Of a stretch of 64,000 nt of DNA, positions 49,224-61,500 are shown piece by piece. The stretch spans positions 12,336,278 through 12,400,277 of the forward strand of contig NC_134030.1 of assembly GCF_964204645.1 (NCBI RefSeq). Direction: 5' to 3'. The stretch is from Tubulanus polymorphus. Taxonomy: Eukaryota; Nemertea; Palaeonemertea; Tubulaniformes; Tubulanidae. Both the position numbers and the translations under genes were made by a program. Numbering within the stretch: position 1 is the first letter of the stretch; every line of letters starts with the position of its first letter. The notes under the pieces were generated by a model. The model saw only the letters and a program-made list of their open reading frames with translations. It did no database searches and was not told the DNA's origin.

Positions 49224-49418
49224 GGAAGATGGGGAGTCGAGTGTGACAGGTGTGCCTTGTACAGTGGAGGGAATGGGCCAATGAAATACAGGATGGGTTA
49301 AGATATTAAAAAAAAAAAAACCAGCGTATGTGGCTACTTGTTCCGGGTTTCGTTTTTTATCCCCAATCACTACATAACCGCGGAACGAGAAACCACTGAT
49401 CAGTGTGGATATTATACT

Positions 49419-51717
49419 GTACGCGCGTGTGTTTGTGTGTGCAACAGTCTAATAATCTAATGATTTCCGCGCGCACGTGGAGGCCTTGTGTAAGTGGATG
49501 TTCGCTTACACTTCAATGTCAATCGATTCAATCACCCGGTATTAAAATGAAACAATACCTATGGCGGATAATAATTATATTCATACCAGTAATGAGCATT
49601 TGAAATTCGCACGTATACGGCACCTAGTCTAATGAAACGTTCGCCATTCTATGGCTTTCCCATAATTATTTTAGTAGCGCCGGAATTCCCCGTATATCAC
49701 AAAAACAGCCAATCACATTAGCTCGTAGAGACAACGCCCCCAATCGAAGTCATTGCAATTTTATACGCGAGAGCTAAGAATTTTCCCGCCAAAAACAGTT
49801 TTTCGTAGAATTTTTACAATGTTGACCATGTCATCGACGGAGGTTCGCCATGTCTTCAATCGCATCGATTATACGTCGTTTACGCCGAGAACCAATGAAA
49901 CAAATGCCCACATATAAAAACGTACCGCGATTTTACATGAATTGGCTCAATGCCAACTTCATATTGCTGACAAGGGTAACTCCAAAAATCGCACGTGGAA
50001 AATCGCTACTATCCTTGATGACGTGAGTTGATCTTTCACGTCATGACATTATCCTTCACGTAATGAGTTTATCCTTCACATTATGAGTTGATCCTTCACG
50101 TTATGAGATTATCCATCACGTTATGGGTTTATCCTTCACATGGTGACTAGAGTGTCTGTTTGGCGGGGATGGCCGCCCGTAGAAGCTCACAAATTCTTCA
50201 AATTTGAGGCCAGTGCCGGTTACTGACGAAACAAAGTTTATCGACTGACATGATTTTCAATAATTTCACGATAGGACTGCTTTATGTAGCTTGCATCTTC
50301 ACTCAGACAAATCGTTGTTACGCGCCACCTACACCCTGGCGCGCGTACTCTATAACTGATACGTAAAACACGCAGCGAATACGAGACTATGAGGCGATAT
50401 TGCCTACGCGACTGTACACGACTGTTTTCAACGTGAACGCTCCACTGGGCCCTAGTTAACAATCTAATACAAATAATCAGGCTCCAAAACGGATCGCTGA
50501 TGCGAACGTTAATGAAATAACTTCAATTAATGGTGATAACACGAGTATTCCAGTATAAAATCAAATATCAGACTCATCTCTAAAAATTCGATTCTATCAG
50601 TAAATCAGCCGTGTGGCGAACAGCAGAAGTAAATTTCTGCATTTTGAAACCATATTTTCGTCAGATATATTGATGCGACGTTAACTTACGCACGGGATAT
50701 CAAAACTAGATGAATCATTGAACACTCGCACCCAATAAATCGTTATATCATACGCCTTGAATATCAGTATTCGCGCTAGAAAGGATGAATATCAACCTAT
50801 TCAATCATGCCGCCATTTTGTTTGTGAAATGACGCCCACCAGCTGATCCACCTCATTCAATGTTATGACGTCATGATGGAAGTCAAAACCGGGTCAACAC
50901 AAATTATACATAACCGAGATTTTGGGGGATTTTGTCTTCGAAAGCCCATAGCTAACGAAGATAGCGTCGGATCTTGGCGATATAAGGTTCTTCCGACGCA
51001 AATAGCATTGAATTTTCACATGTGTTATTTTGGGCAGTTAAAGATGCTGCATAAAAAACGTGCTCAAATAAATCGAATTTTTGAAACTTGTTGGTAAATT
51101 TCTCAAAAACTATGAAACCCACGGCTTTCAACTTTGCGCACTATAAAGAAAAATCTATTACGAAATATATTTTTGCTTAATCCGTTCAATTCGCCCATTA
51201 GTAGTGAAATTACAGGCTACTGAAATTGCCTTTGAGAGTGCTAAAAATAGCGTAGTGTATTAAGCATGCGAATGATGATCGATCGGCCAGACCGTTGACA
51301 AAAATTGGCGCCTGGAAACTGTAAAAAGGCTTATTCAATTCAGTTTACATGTATAAGTTAACACATTATCCAACAAACTTTACCGATATCTGGGTAGAAG
51401 AATTAACGGATTTCATATTTGGTAGGTCCCCTGCGATAATATATGCATTCGTGAGTCTAAAAATCCAGTTCAAAGTTAATTGAAAATGAACTAATTTTGA
51501 CAACGAACAACCTACTGCTCGCCACGCCCTGGTGGGATAGCTGGTTTTGCGGGTACCCCATTACAAGGTATGACTTTCTAAAATTCTAGATTATTCACAT
51601 TTTTGGTTTCATCAATTTAAATTAAAGCCTTTCACCTCCCGTTATCTCACCAATTGATATCCTGTATTTCTTACACACTAGGCATTTTCCCGGAGGTGCC
51701 ATCATTTCTTTGTGAAA
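49419..51717. other. Intergenic right flank of the transposon complex
   Basis: No gene could be supported. It starts with GT-rich DNA directly after the right arm. The dispersed 22-bp-subunit repeat occurs at 50,011-50,178. A short collagen-like reading (GIAGFAGTP) near 51,530-51,560 ends in a donor-like GTATGA but has no acceptor or phase partner. Confidence 0.35.
50011..50178 (+). repeat. Dispersed repeat with ~22-bp subunits, copy 2
   Basis: About six subunits like TTATCCTTCACGTTATGAG, opening ATCCTTGATGACGTGAGTTG and closing TGTCTGTTTGGCGGGGATGG. It is the longer counterpart of 20,283-20,380. The regular CACGT/TCATGA words make each subunit partly self-complementary. Confidence 0.6.
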
Positions 51718-52476
51718 ATGATTGTCTTGCATTTCGTTGTATCAATGAATGACGTCGGCAGCAGGTACGCGAACTTATTACACGAGTTCACGATATCAGC
51801 GATGCCTGTTCTTCGATTTCCTCCGAGTTCTTCGATTAGACCTGAAAATGAAACCCTTTGTTTCGTTCACGGTAGGTCGGGTGTGGTGGTACGTAGGCGT
51901 GTAAGGGATACAGAATTCATATATAAAATAATTGACCGATCAAATGAATGAGAGAGAATATTCCCTATTTCCAGACGAAATAAAAATTAATGGCATTTAA
52001 TGTTATCTAGTTTTTCAGGGCATTCTATTCTTTAATTGAAAAAAATTCGTTTGAACGTAAAAAACCATTTGAATACGGTACGCGTGCCAGTGGTTATTTT
52101 GATGAAAAAAGCAGGATTGATGCACAGAGGATGGACACTACGCCATATAAATTCACATTGAAGAAACACCGTTCAGGTATGGATAGGTTTCAACTATTGA
52201 AAAATACATAAAAAATTAAAGTTTTCATGTATTCCATTTGACCCAATGGTACATGTTACTCACACTTATTCCCTAAAGTTAATTCAATTGCTTCTTACCA
52301 TATCTTACTCAGAACAAGATCTACACCTAGAAAACTATCTAGTCTCAGATCTTCCAGATAAACTCGCTATTAATTTTACAACATCCAGTACTGCAAATCG
52401 TGAGCTTGCAGAAAGAACATGTCAGTTGTGTTATAATGGGATTGGGGATGAATTTACTATATCTTTTCAACTCTAA
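51718..52476 (+). CDS. Predicted three-exon gene, product unrecognised
   Basis: Exons 51,718-51,764 (start less certain), 52,019-52,176 and 52,313-52,476, giving 122 residues. The second exon has a strong TAGTTTTTCAG acceptor and GTATGG donor. The third has TCTTACTCAG and a natural stop. Phases 2-1 and 1-2 agree. The protein is acidic/basic mixed with no clear membrane segment: it starts MIVLHFVVSMNDVGSR, carries KKPFEYGTRASGYFDEKSR, and ends with a CQLC pair and GDEFTISFQL. The first exon could belong to a longer upstream exon (an acceptor lies at 51,681). I recognise no domain. Its neighbour 1.4 kb downstream is a vWFA-like exon on the same strand, but the stop codon lies between them. Confidence 0.5.
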
Positions 52477-53861
52477 ATATTCATACCTAAATGAAAGTAT
52501 GGTATAGACTAGACAGGGCATTTTTACACGAATCACTAATGCAAACTAGAAATAGATCCTACGTTATCCGTCTTTCTTCGCTGGTAGGATTATGAGACTA
52601 TGAGACACAATCCATTGTCGCTAATATGTATGTCAAATATGTAACGTACTGTAGTTCACTTAATAATGTATTGAATTGTCTTTTGTATGAAATGAAGTAA
52701 GCACCAGATTTTGTGAAATATAACCAACGTAATCTTGACGGGTTGGTGCAACGCAATCGCAGCTGTCCCTGACCTGACCACATCGTAATAATCTAAGAAC
52801 TTAGCTAGAACAGTACTGATCTTGACAGTAGGACCCACGATAGGTGCATAAAGCATCCGCGAGCTCTGTGATTGCTGTCTTTGGTAGAGTTCTGTAATTG
52901 AATCGTGACACATGTATTTCCCTGATCCACGCTTTGCTCAATATATTGCAACAGACGTAAGTTTATGCTAAGATATTCTACGTACATTTTTTAAGGTGTC
53001 AAATAATCTATTTATGATCCATTCTATTGTAATACTGCATGAAAACTCATAGTATAACCCAGAAAACATCTGTTTTTAGGATGCTATTTTATCATGACAC
53101 TTTTTAGTTTGAGTTTTTTTTGGATAACAAACGATAAACAAGTAGAATATATTCTACGTATTCTAATCAGTAAATTGGAAGTGGTTAAAACCTACTTTAG
53201 TATAAGTATACTAAGTTCTGAGTACATTTTGATCTTCACGTCAACGTTAAAGAAGTGAAATGCGAAATAGGCATGCTACATTTTAGCATGATATCCTATG
53301 ATAAAATCCAACTCAAATTATTGTGAAATAATTCCTAGAATCACATCATCTCTAATTACGGCTGCCAGAAATTCTAAGTGAATACCGATGCCTGTGTTGC
53401 GTTCAAACTCTGTCAGATCGTCAGTTGGAATTGTCTGCTTTTCTGTTCATTTGTGGCAGTCGTTTTCATCAAATCAATTCCCACTTGCTAGTTATAGTAG
53501 CTGCTGATGTGTATTTCGGATACAGTCAAACAGCATATATGGATATAATTTTTCTACATAAGCGTTTTGTTTTATAATATCTAGGCCTATTCACTTCCGT
53601 TGAATATTTCGAAAATGTGATAATCCGAGTGTGGATGACCGTCAGTCGAAAACATTCTTAGGGTAATCCATTAGGCCACTCGAAGTTGATTCCTAGTTTC
53701 CTATCCTACAATCTTTCATGACGAGGATGGGCGAATTTTATTCTCATTAACGTATTTGAAATAAAAAAGCTGAGCAAAAAACAATTCCCTATATTATTTT
53801 CAGGAGACGAGGGAGGGCGATTTTCTTTTTCATTTTTGAAGTAAAAACGCCTCCTTCGCAG
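52477..53861. other. Intergenic, nothing recognised
   Basis: I searched this stretch for the N-terminal half of a vWFA domain and saw none. AT-rich, without clear repeats. Confidence 0.35.
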
Positions 53862-54003
53862 TACTGTCGTCGTCTCATATGACGACCGTCAAGTTAGAAC
53901 GGAAATATCCTTTGACTCGGACGAAATTTCTATCGACAAAATCATTACGGCCATTCATGGAGGCTCTACAACTTTGAATTCCGTCATCGATAACACTTAC
54001 AAC
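53862..54003 (+). pseudogene. Lone vWFA-type domain exon
   Basis: Bounded by a CCTTCGCAG acceptor and a GTACGT donor, the 142-base exon reads 47 codons: TVVVSYDDRQVRTEISF, then SIDKIITAIHGGSTTLNSVI. The VVxYDDxVxxEI...GGSTT order is the middle of a von Willebrand A domain, including the Thr that completes the MIDAS metal site. I found no exon for the preceding DxSxS half or for the following strand, so it is either an orphaned exon or part of a gene whose other exons are too diverged to see. vWFA domains mediate adhesion in secreted and surface proteins. Confidence 0.45.
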
Positions 54004-54958
54004 GTACGTCAACAAAAAAAATAGAAGAGACAACCACAAAAACGATGGTGCGTGATGCGGACGGGTGGATTTTTATCTTATAAAACACAGACGAGCAGCT
54101 ATTTTGCGACGCGGGAATGCACGTTTCATTTTCTGAAAAATTTCTATTGGACACAATTTAAGTGTCGCGCGTGGTTTTCAAATTGATGAGTAGGAATTAA
54201 CTATGAGTGTCCTCAAATCTAATAACTGACAAAAATGATGCTCAAAGCGATTTTTGTGAATTTCCATAATTTCCATAATTTCTCGGTACTTAGTTTGAAT
54301 AGTTAATTTCCAGTTGATTGAATCGCACGCAGGAACCAATCAATTAGTTGAAAGGGTCTATGTCGCGTATATTGCTAATTCTGCCCGTAATTCATCGTCA
54401 TTCTATACGAGCATACAGAGAGAAAAAATTTAGTTATTCGACTGTTTTAATTTAATCTAGGAAAGCCTTCGTCGATTTACCTGTTTTAACTGCCTTCTGA
54501 AATACATTTGCTGCTGAAGTGTGAATGGAATAAACAATAATTGCAGTTTGTTGAAATGGTGAAATGTTCAGTTACGATGACAGAAGACGGATGGCATAAA
54601 GAACCATGAACTGCCAAAATGGAATTAAATTCAAAAGTTATTGAAAAAGAAACAAAGAATGAAACTACCACCTTGGTGATCTCCATAGCAGCGACCCATT
54701 AACGTTTCCACTGATCACCAGTTTGCCTTTGTTCGATGAATAACTTTAAAGTTTCAACATAATAATTTAGATTCCTGCTTTATTCTTAACAGATAGCTCA
54801 TTTTTCGTTCCCAAACGGGATATCAAACTCAGTCAAATGGAATAAGATTGTGACACCGGAAAATAAACCAAACGGTACGATTGAGGATAGATATTTTCAA
54901 AGATAATTTTTCACAGTTTTTTTGATGCAGGTTTAACCTTTTCTTGCATTTTTCAGGT
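54004..54958. other. Intergenic, 3' flank of the PAN-GON gene
   Basis: On the minus strand an AATAAA at 54,784-54,779 lies about 175 bp past the PAN-GON stop and is a plausible polyadenylation signal. Nothing else was supported. Confidence 0.4.
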
Positions 54959-56117
54959 CTATTTAACGTTCAGATATATTTGTAGTCCAGCCGGTTTGCA
55001 CCCACCACAGTATCCTCCGCAAGCACCTGTTATTACCTTGCCGACCTTAATCGGTATATTTATAGATGTAAACGATCCAGTTGAGGGCCAAGTCGTCTAT
55101 AAGAAAACAAAAAGGTGCTAAGATTATTTAAGGTTGTGTGCTATCGATACTATTAATATCTAATTCTCACCTTCGATGACACAGCAAAGTCGGTACCAGT
55201 AAGGTCAATTCTAAATTTGCCACCCGCCGTGTATTTAGAGATACAACTGCCTGCCACGCCATATTCAAGAGGTTTCTTGTCTCGAACAACTATACTAAAT
55301 GATTTATCGGTTATGTCCACTGAAACTGTCTGAAAGATATATCTTGTAGTTGTATGAATAACTAAAACGTGACTGTCATGCAACTGGCGTACATATATTA
55401 GAAAACCATGGGAAATACTTACATTGGGAAGAAAACGAACCTTTGTGAAGTTCGTCATCGAGTTGTACGCCCAATGCGATGGTCCCCATTGTTCGGAATA
55501 ATTGTTGACAGGCCCTGCAGGTAAGGATAAGTACTCCAATGGCAGCTCGGATAGTTTCGACATACCTCTGCAATACACCGTTGTTGGTACTGCCGGTTCT
55601 CCTACATAAACAGTGTATTCGCCATTTTGCTTATTGCCCAATTGATTCAAATATAAACATGACTTCGGGGAATGGACTGCCGCCATAATTCATCATCATA
55701 CGTGAAAAACATTTTAAAAAAAGAATGTCATCATCACGAACGTCGGATCATAGGCTTTTGAACAAAATATAAGCTTGAAACAATTCATATTCTGAAACAA
55801 TTATGATAATTCTACTTACGGTGCACATAAATTGCCTTGCCTGTGGCTGGGATTAATTTCGAATCAAGTCTTCGTATGATATAACAATCAGCCGAATTTT
55901 TTTCGTAAATAAATGCATTACATATTCTTCCAGAGTTTTGTTCAACACCGCACATAACCGCGCATTCTCTAGCGGACCTAGCCCTCGTCGTGTGCTGGTG
56001 TGGAAATGTGTATCCCCGCTGAATAGAGAACTTATTCCCGTTCTCCACTGCAAATTTAGCCGATATAGAATGAAGCAAAAAGTGAGCAACCAATGTCATA
56101 GCGAACAACGCAGCCAT
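54959..56117 (-). CDS. Secreted PAN/apple plus GON domain protein
   Basis: Four exons: 56,117-55,820; 55,676-55,423; 55,329-55,171; 55,096-54,959. All are GT-AG with phases 1, 0 and 0, giving 282 residues. Residues 1-20 are a signal peptide. Residues ~30-98 are a PAN/apple-like module (SARECAVMCGVEQNSGRICN ... DCYII), a fold for protein or carbohydrate contacts. Residues ~102-282 match the GON domain, known as the C-terminal module of ADAMTS9/20 and worm GON-1: SCLYLNQLGNKQNGEYTVYV, VYCRGM, EYLSLPAGPVNNYSEQWG, FTKVRF, VAGSCIS, FRIDLTGTDFAVSS and the final ACGGYCGGC. No protease or thrombospondin repeats are present. The protein is probably an extracellular binding or matrix component; that is inferred from the domains only. 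Confidence 0.85.
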
Positions 56118-57092
56118 CTTACATCTGAATCACTTTTCGAGTGCCAAACGCGCCGGTTACTTCCGTTTCGTCGCAGCTTACGAAAGCGGATATTGAATCA
56201 GATCCATTTATTACAAAAACAATTTGAGATGTTGAACATTTGACTTGTGTGTGGCATCTAGATGAGCGTGCAGTTACATATATCCCAAACAACAAATGCC
56301 TTGACAGCTTGACGGATATATTCAGTTTTCGAAGTTGGTAAACGGACCCACTAATCATATAGTTTAAATCTATTGGTCTGATGTTTCAGGAATGCTGCTT
56401 ATCATTTGTTATTTTTTATTTCCGTTTCTGTGATGACGAGATTCAATTGAAATCCTGAACAATAAATTCATATCTTATTCATTGTGGGGTTTGTTTATCA
56501 ATCTATGATGTTACGAGAAAAACATTCAAAAATGATTACTCCTAATCGCAGAGAAAGTATTTTAGTGCACTCTTGAAATCGCTCCCTAAATGTTTGCCTC
56601 TACCATATCACGTTGAGTTATTCCTTTAGGATTTTTCGGCAGTTTCAGGATCTTTGAATCGACGTTAACGCAATGAAAACAATTTGAGTTTGATTGATGA
56701 GTTGCGTAATCCGCTCAATTTGTCTACTAGAGCTTGTCAGCGTGGAATTCCATTTAAATGTTTTTTCGGAAGTCTGCAAGGAAACAGTTTTCAAAGCCAG
56801 CGAGTATTTCTTTTCATTTGATACTCGATTAAGATTTAATCACAAAGTTAGTCTTCCATGGACATCGTCGCGCCTCGAGCATGGACTGCAACGTAATTAA
56901 CTGGTATAGTCATTTGCAAAAGCGTTAGAAATTTGTTATTGAATTGATCTCAAGACAGCGTCTATGCGTTCAATGCATACGGTGGAGGACAGCTCAGCGT
57001 TCCTCGGGAGCAGCATCTCTGTATGCACTTAAAGTTTAAAGATATTTTGCAGCGGGTAACCACTTACGTACGTACTCAAGGGGGCCCTATGC

Positions 57093-57142
<50 letters not shown>

Positions 57143-58504
57143 AATATATGGACCTTGGAGAAATTATGGTACTAGATCGTCAGTGTAGACGATTAGTACC
57201 AGTGTAGATGGTTATGTAGCTTATCTGCCAGTTCGAATTGAGAATAAATACGGATGAAGTGAAAACCTTGTAACACCGTAACGAAATTTGTAGCACTAAC
57301 TAACCCAAAATATGTTAAATGGCCCAATCATTTCCATTATCATTTCCATAATCACTCCATCTTTCAGTAAATCTATGTGCAATTTTGTCATAAAATTCGA
57401 TGAAATTCACGGACCTGCGAAACAAAAGTTGAGTATAGATGAGACGGCTGCTGGTTAAACTGCGACTCGATGGAATATTTCAGTGGTGATACGAATTTTA
57501 TCAATCAATGGTTTTTACTATATACGGATTATCCAACCATAAAAGCTATTTTTTAGCACAATCAGACCACATTTATACTAAAAATGAAAATACGGATTAT
57601 ATTATATGGATAATCAGAAAGGTATTAGGCTTTTTAACAAGAAATAAACGGGACCGGAAAAGCTAAAAATACGGATAAGTCGGCTCCGGATTAAGAGAAC
57701 TTGAATGTATATACACTCAACCCCTGATATACCGCCCTCCCATATACCGCCAACCCCTCAATGTTACATCGCCATACAAATACATAATAAAACACCCTCG
57801 ATATATCGGGGGTTGACTGTATTTTCTGTTTTGGACAATGTCCCGAGCTTATGTCTGATCATTATGTGCTTAACCCCCAGAGAATTTGCTTATCCGGCAA
57901 TGTTTTTGGGAAACGTCGTATACCCTACTGTGGTAGCGGTAAGAACTATAGGGAAAATTCACGTTAACGATGTCAAATCCTTCAATTTACGTGCATGAAA
58001 TTATCGTCTCGACGGCGGCGCTACACTGGATAAGCTCATTTCAGTTAATAGAGTTAACGTGTTGAGTCATCCCCCAAATCGCTGTAAGAAACTTCACGTT
58101 GGTTATCAAATCAGGCTGCACTTTCCCATAGGTTAAACACCCGAGTAATATAACGTCAGATTTGATAATTTCCGAGATCAAGCTTCGTTTATCTTTCGAC
58201 CTTGATTGTTGTCTACCGGAAGATGGAATATTCATCTCAGTAAAATATGTCTGCCTTTAACAGAGACAGACACTTCTAAACGTGGCAATCGAAAGAGAAA
58301 ATATAAGAGCACACTCTTCTGAAAAGCAGTCAAACGGAAAGGGCCTTTTTATCCAGTTAATGCGAGACTTTGGGTCAAGAAGTTCACATATATACACACA
58401 ATTTATTGACTTACATTTTAAAATATAAATGCTTTTGATAATGTTACATAGTCGGTTAATATTTTTTCCACATTTATTTCGGTATAAGAAACATTAAGTT
58501 CATA
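56118..58504. other. Intergenic between two minus-strand genes
   Basis: Contains an (AT)n microsatellite at about 57,094-57,140. On the minus strand an AATAAA at 58,478-58,473, about 30 bp past the stop of the beta-lactamase-like gene, is a likely polyadenylation signal. No further exon or repeat could be supported. Confidence 0.45.
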
Positions 58505-61500
58505 TCAAATCGTCTCATGTAGCCCTCCTGCGATGAATGAAATACTAGCTACAGTGATTGCGGTTAAGACAAGTGAAAAAGGATGTTTTCCGTTATTGGC
58601 ACCGCTTGCACAAATGTTCACCTGCTGCTGTTGTTTTTCACTATCTGGAATATCGTGCCATTTCAGCCCACGTTCAAAAATGACCGGTGCACCCGAGTCA
58701 ATGAATGTCGTCTCTAGTTTATTTATGGGGCCACTTGACATTGGTTCCTCGAGAAACCTGATCTTATACGAGTTGACAGATTCACCATCGGCCGCTGAGA
58801 GAAAATACAAATCCCCGATGTACTTTATGACAAATACCATCTGTTCGTCGGTTTTATGCAGAATGCCGTGTCCTACTTTGCCGTGAAATAGATGCAAATG
58901 ATTGTCAGTATCGTTAAAAACAATTGTCAAATTACCGAAAACCAGATGCCCAAACTGACCGACAAAATGCCACAGTGGCCGATTTGGCCAGATGGGTTCA
59001 GTGTGAGGCTTTTTTGAATAGAGGTCGTCATTGGACATGTCTGTTTCTTCTTCCTCTAAATTGAACCTTTGGCTAGCGTAGTCAGCCCTGAACCACGGTT
59101 CGGGAAACGAACACGAAGTCGTCTGATTCAACCACGGTTTCAAGCCGAGCACAACATCCGCTATGAAATGATGAATGATTCTCGTGGTGTCCATAGCATG
59201 CGCGGTCATCGGACCGTTCACTGACGTGAATATACCCAGATTCATTTCTCTAAACAGCCATATCAAAGACGTATAGCCACTTATTAAGCCGTAGTGCATA
59301 GCTACCTCGTAACCTATGAAATAGAAGATAGGTCTTCAGAGGTACTGTGACATCATGTGCAGATGCGGATGTCCGAGGGCCCTTAAAGTTTTGGAATAAG
59401 TATTTGATATAAAAAGAATTAAATTAGGATTATGCGGACATCTGTGAAAAAGCAGTATGAAATAGGAATAATCACATTATTTTAGATAAATGACCAAAAA
59501 GCGCCAGACCTCCATTAGTGAAGGCAAGTTTTTCTAGTCTTCATGTAATATCATTACGTTTATGTATAAAATACCGAATTGAAAATGCTATTTCTAGAAT
59601 ATACATTTTGTGCACATACCGACTGGATAAAAGAATAAAGGCCCCACCTCATCAGTACAAAGACACTGTTGAATAAGTGAACTCATCAAAAATATATTTC
59701 TTTTTCGAATAAGCGACCGGTGAATTATAATTGCTAGTCAGAGGGGCAGAAAAATTTAGATTTACAAATAATCAAACAACGTTAGCGTATCGCGTACAAA
59801 CTTTTAAGTATCATATTTAAAATAGGTAACAAATTTTCATTTACCTCTATATGTTCCAGATCCCCAGCCTAAACCATAACCGGTTCGTCCTTCCGATATT
59901 GGAAAGGTCGGTTTGCGAAGTACTTTTCGCCAGTTTGGAGTCGGTGTCAGAATCTGGGGCGAAAATAAATCCCTGAAAACTTTTTCTTTGACTAAGCGTT
60001 CTCCGTTTCCTAATTTCGTTTCATTTAGTTGAAAGGAGATCCATTTTACCATATCATCGGGGGTGGAGCATATTGAACCAGCGGGTCCAGCAGGATACAC
60101 TGCCCTATAACACATGCATACATAATGGAATATACTACAATGCCTTCTACAAAAACGATATCTTTAAATGTAATCTGTAAATCAGTATCTACTTGTGAGA
60201 GTTTACGAAAAACCTTACCTGACGAGAGAAGGCTTGATTTGTTTCAGCTTTCCGTGAAATGACATATGCGGCATGGCCATATTTGTTTGGTGGTCCTCAA
60301 AAGTTGGGCTATCAGCGAAAACAGTTGATGACATTCCCAGTGGAATGAGAAACGTCTCGCGAATAAGATCATCCCATGATTTCCCCGTTATCCTCTCCGC
60401 TATGTATCCGGCCAACATGTACATGTAGTTGTTGTATGTGTAAGCAGTGTTCATGCGTTTCTTCGGTCGCATAAAACGAATCCGGCTGAAATATTGGTTT
60501 TATTTATACAATTGATATAGATTCGGCTCTTTACACACTTCTGAGATTTAAACATGATTGAAGATATAGAGGAAACGGCACGTGACAACTTCTTAACGTT
60601 TCAGTTTCGACGCCCTATTGCGCTGCCCAATAATGTCACAAAGAAAGGACGACGTAACGTAAAACATATCTGTAGGTTAAAATTGGATTCCTAATATGAC
60701 CTGCTAAACCTATGATTTAAGCTCTTCGAAATACAATACGGACTTATCTACTTACCGAACAAGCTCTTTTCTAGACCTATAAAAACCAGTCATCAGCGCA
60801 CCAAAATAACTTGGTATACCAGTTCGGTGAGCAAGGATATCCCTGAGTGTCATATGATTGGTACGATAGGTGTCACTAAATTGTATCTCCGGAACAAGGT
60901 GGTGGATTGGCGTGTCCCATGACATGCTAGAAAGAAAATAGTACATAGATATGTGCATTAAATGAAATTATAAGTATTTATGCGAAAATGGACAATGGAC
61001 AAACTCATTTTGACGGAAGTTTTATGATTTCCAACAAATTGTGAATATTCACAGTTTTCTATGAGGGTGGAGCCTACGAATATTCTACTCGAATGTGAAT
61101 CAGTGCAGTGCGAAGGTATTTCCAAAAGGAAAAATTAGCTCTGAGGTGCTTGTTATCTTTCATTTATGATGAAATTCGCTCTCGATATATATATAAGGAA
61201 AATGATATCATGCCATCCCGGCCTATTTCTGTACGGACCCGCCTCCCGGAATTCTGCACAAAAAAAATCATATTTAAAAAAAATTGTGTTTTAGTCTTCC
61301 TTCGTGTTTTTATCGCAATTTTTCAGCACAACAAATTTGTTATGTCCGTCTTGATTTTCAATCTGATAACTTGCAAAAATTCCGTACTCCAAGTAATCAA
61401 AACAAGGCCCTAACTTTATTGTGATTGGATGTATGTCACTAGAAATTGGATATGATGCAAGAATTAGGTTGATTAGCTACAATTGAAGAATATGGTCAAT

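Larger units (their letters stand above)
42276..49418 (+). mobile_element. Ngaro-like tyrosine-recombinase retrotransposon, right inverted arm
   Basis: The order is A1 (42,276-42,326), a leader with a minisatellite, a leader intron (43,290-43,525), gag-like gene, broken RT-RNase H frame, recombinase gene, B1 (49,106-49,174), A2 (49,173-49,223) and B2 (49,350-49,418). A1 and A2 match over 51 bp with one difference. B1 and B2 match over 69 bp. This A1...B1A2B2 plan is the split-direct-repeat structure of Ngaro/PAT elements, which replicate through a circle and integrate by tyrosine recombinase. No methyltransferase domain of the DIRS type is visible, which favours Ngaro. No target-site duplication is present. 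Confidence 0.93.

Noticed and set aside
51510-51563. Collagen-like Gly-X-Y exon ending in GTATGA
   Set aside because: Only three Gly-X-Y triplets, no acceptor upstream, and splicing into the next exon in that phase meets a stop.
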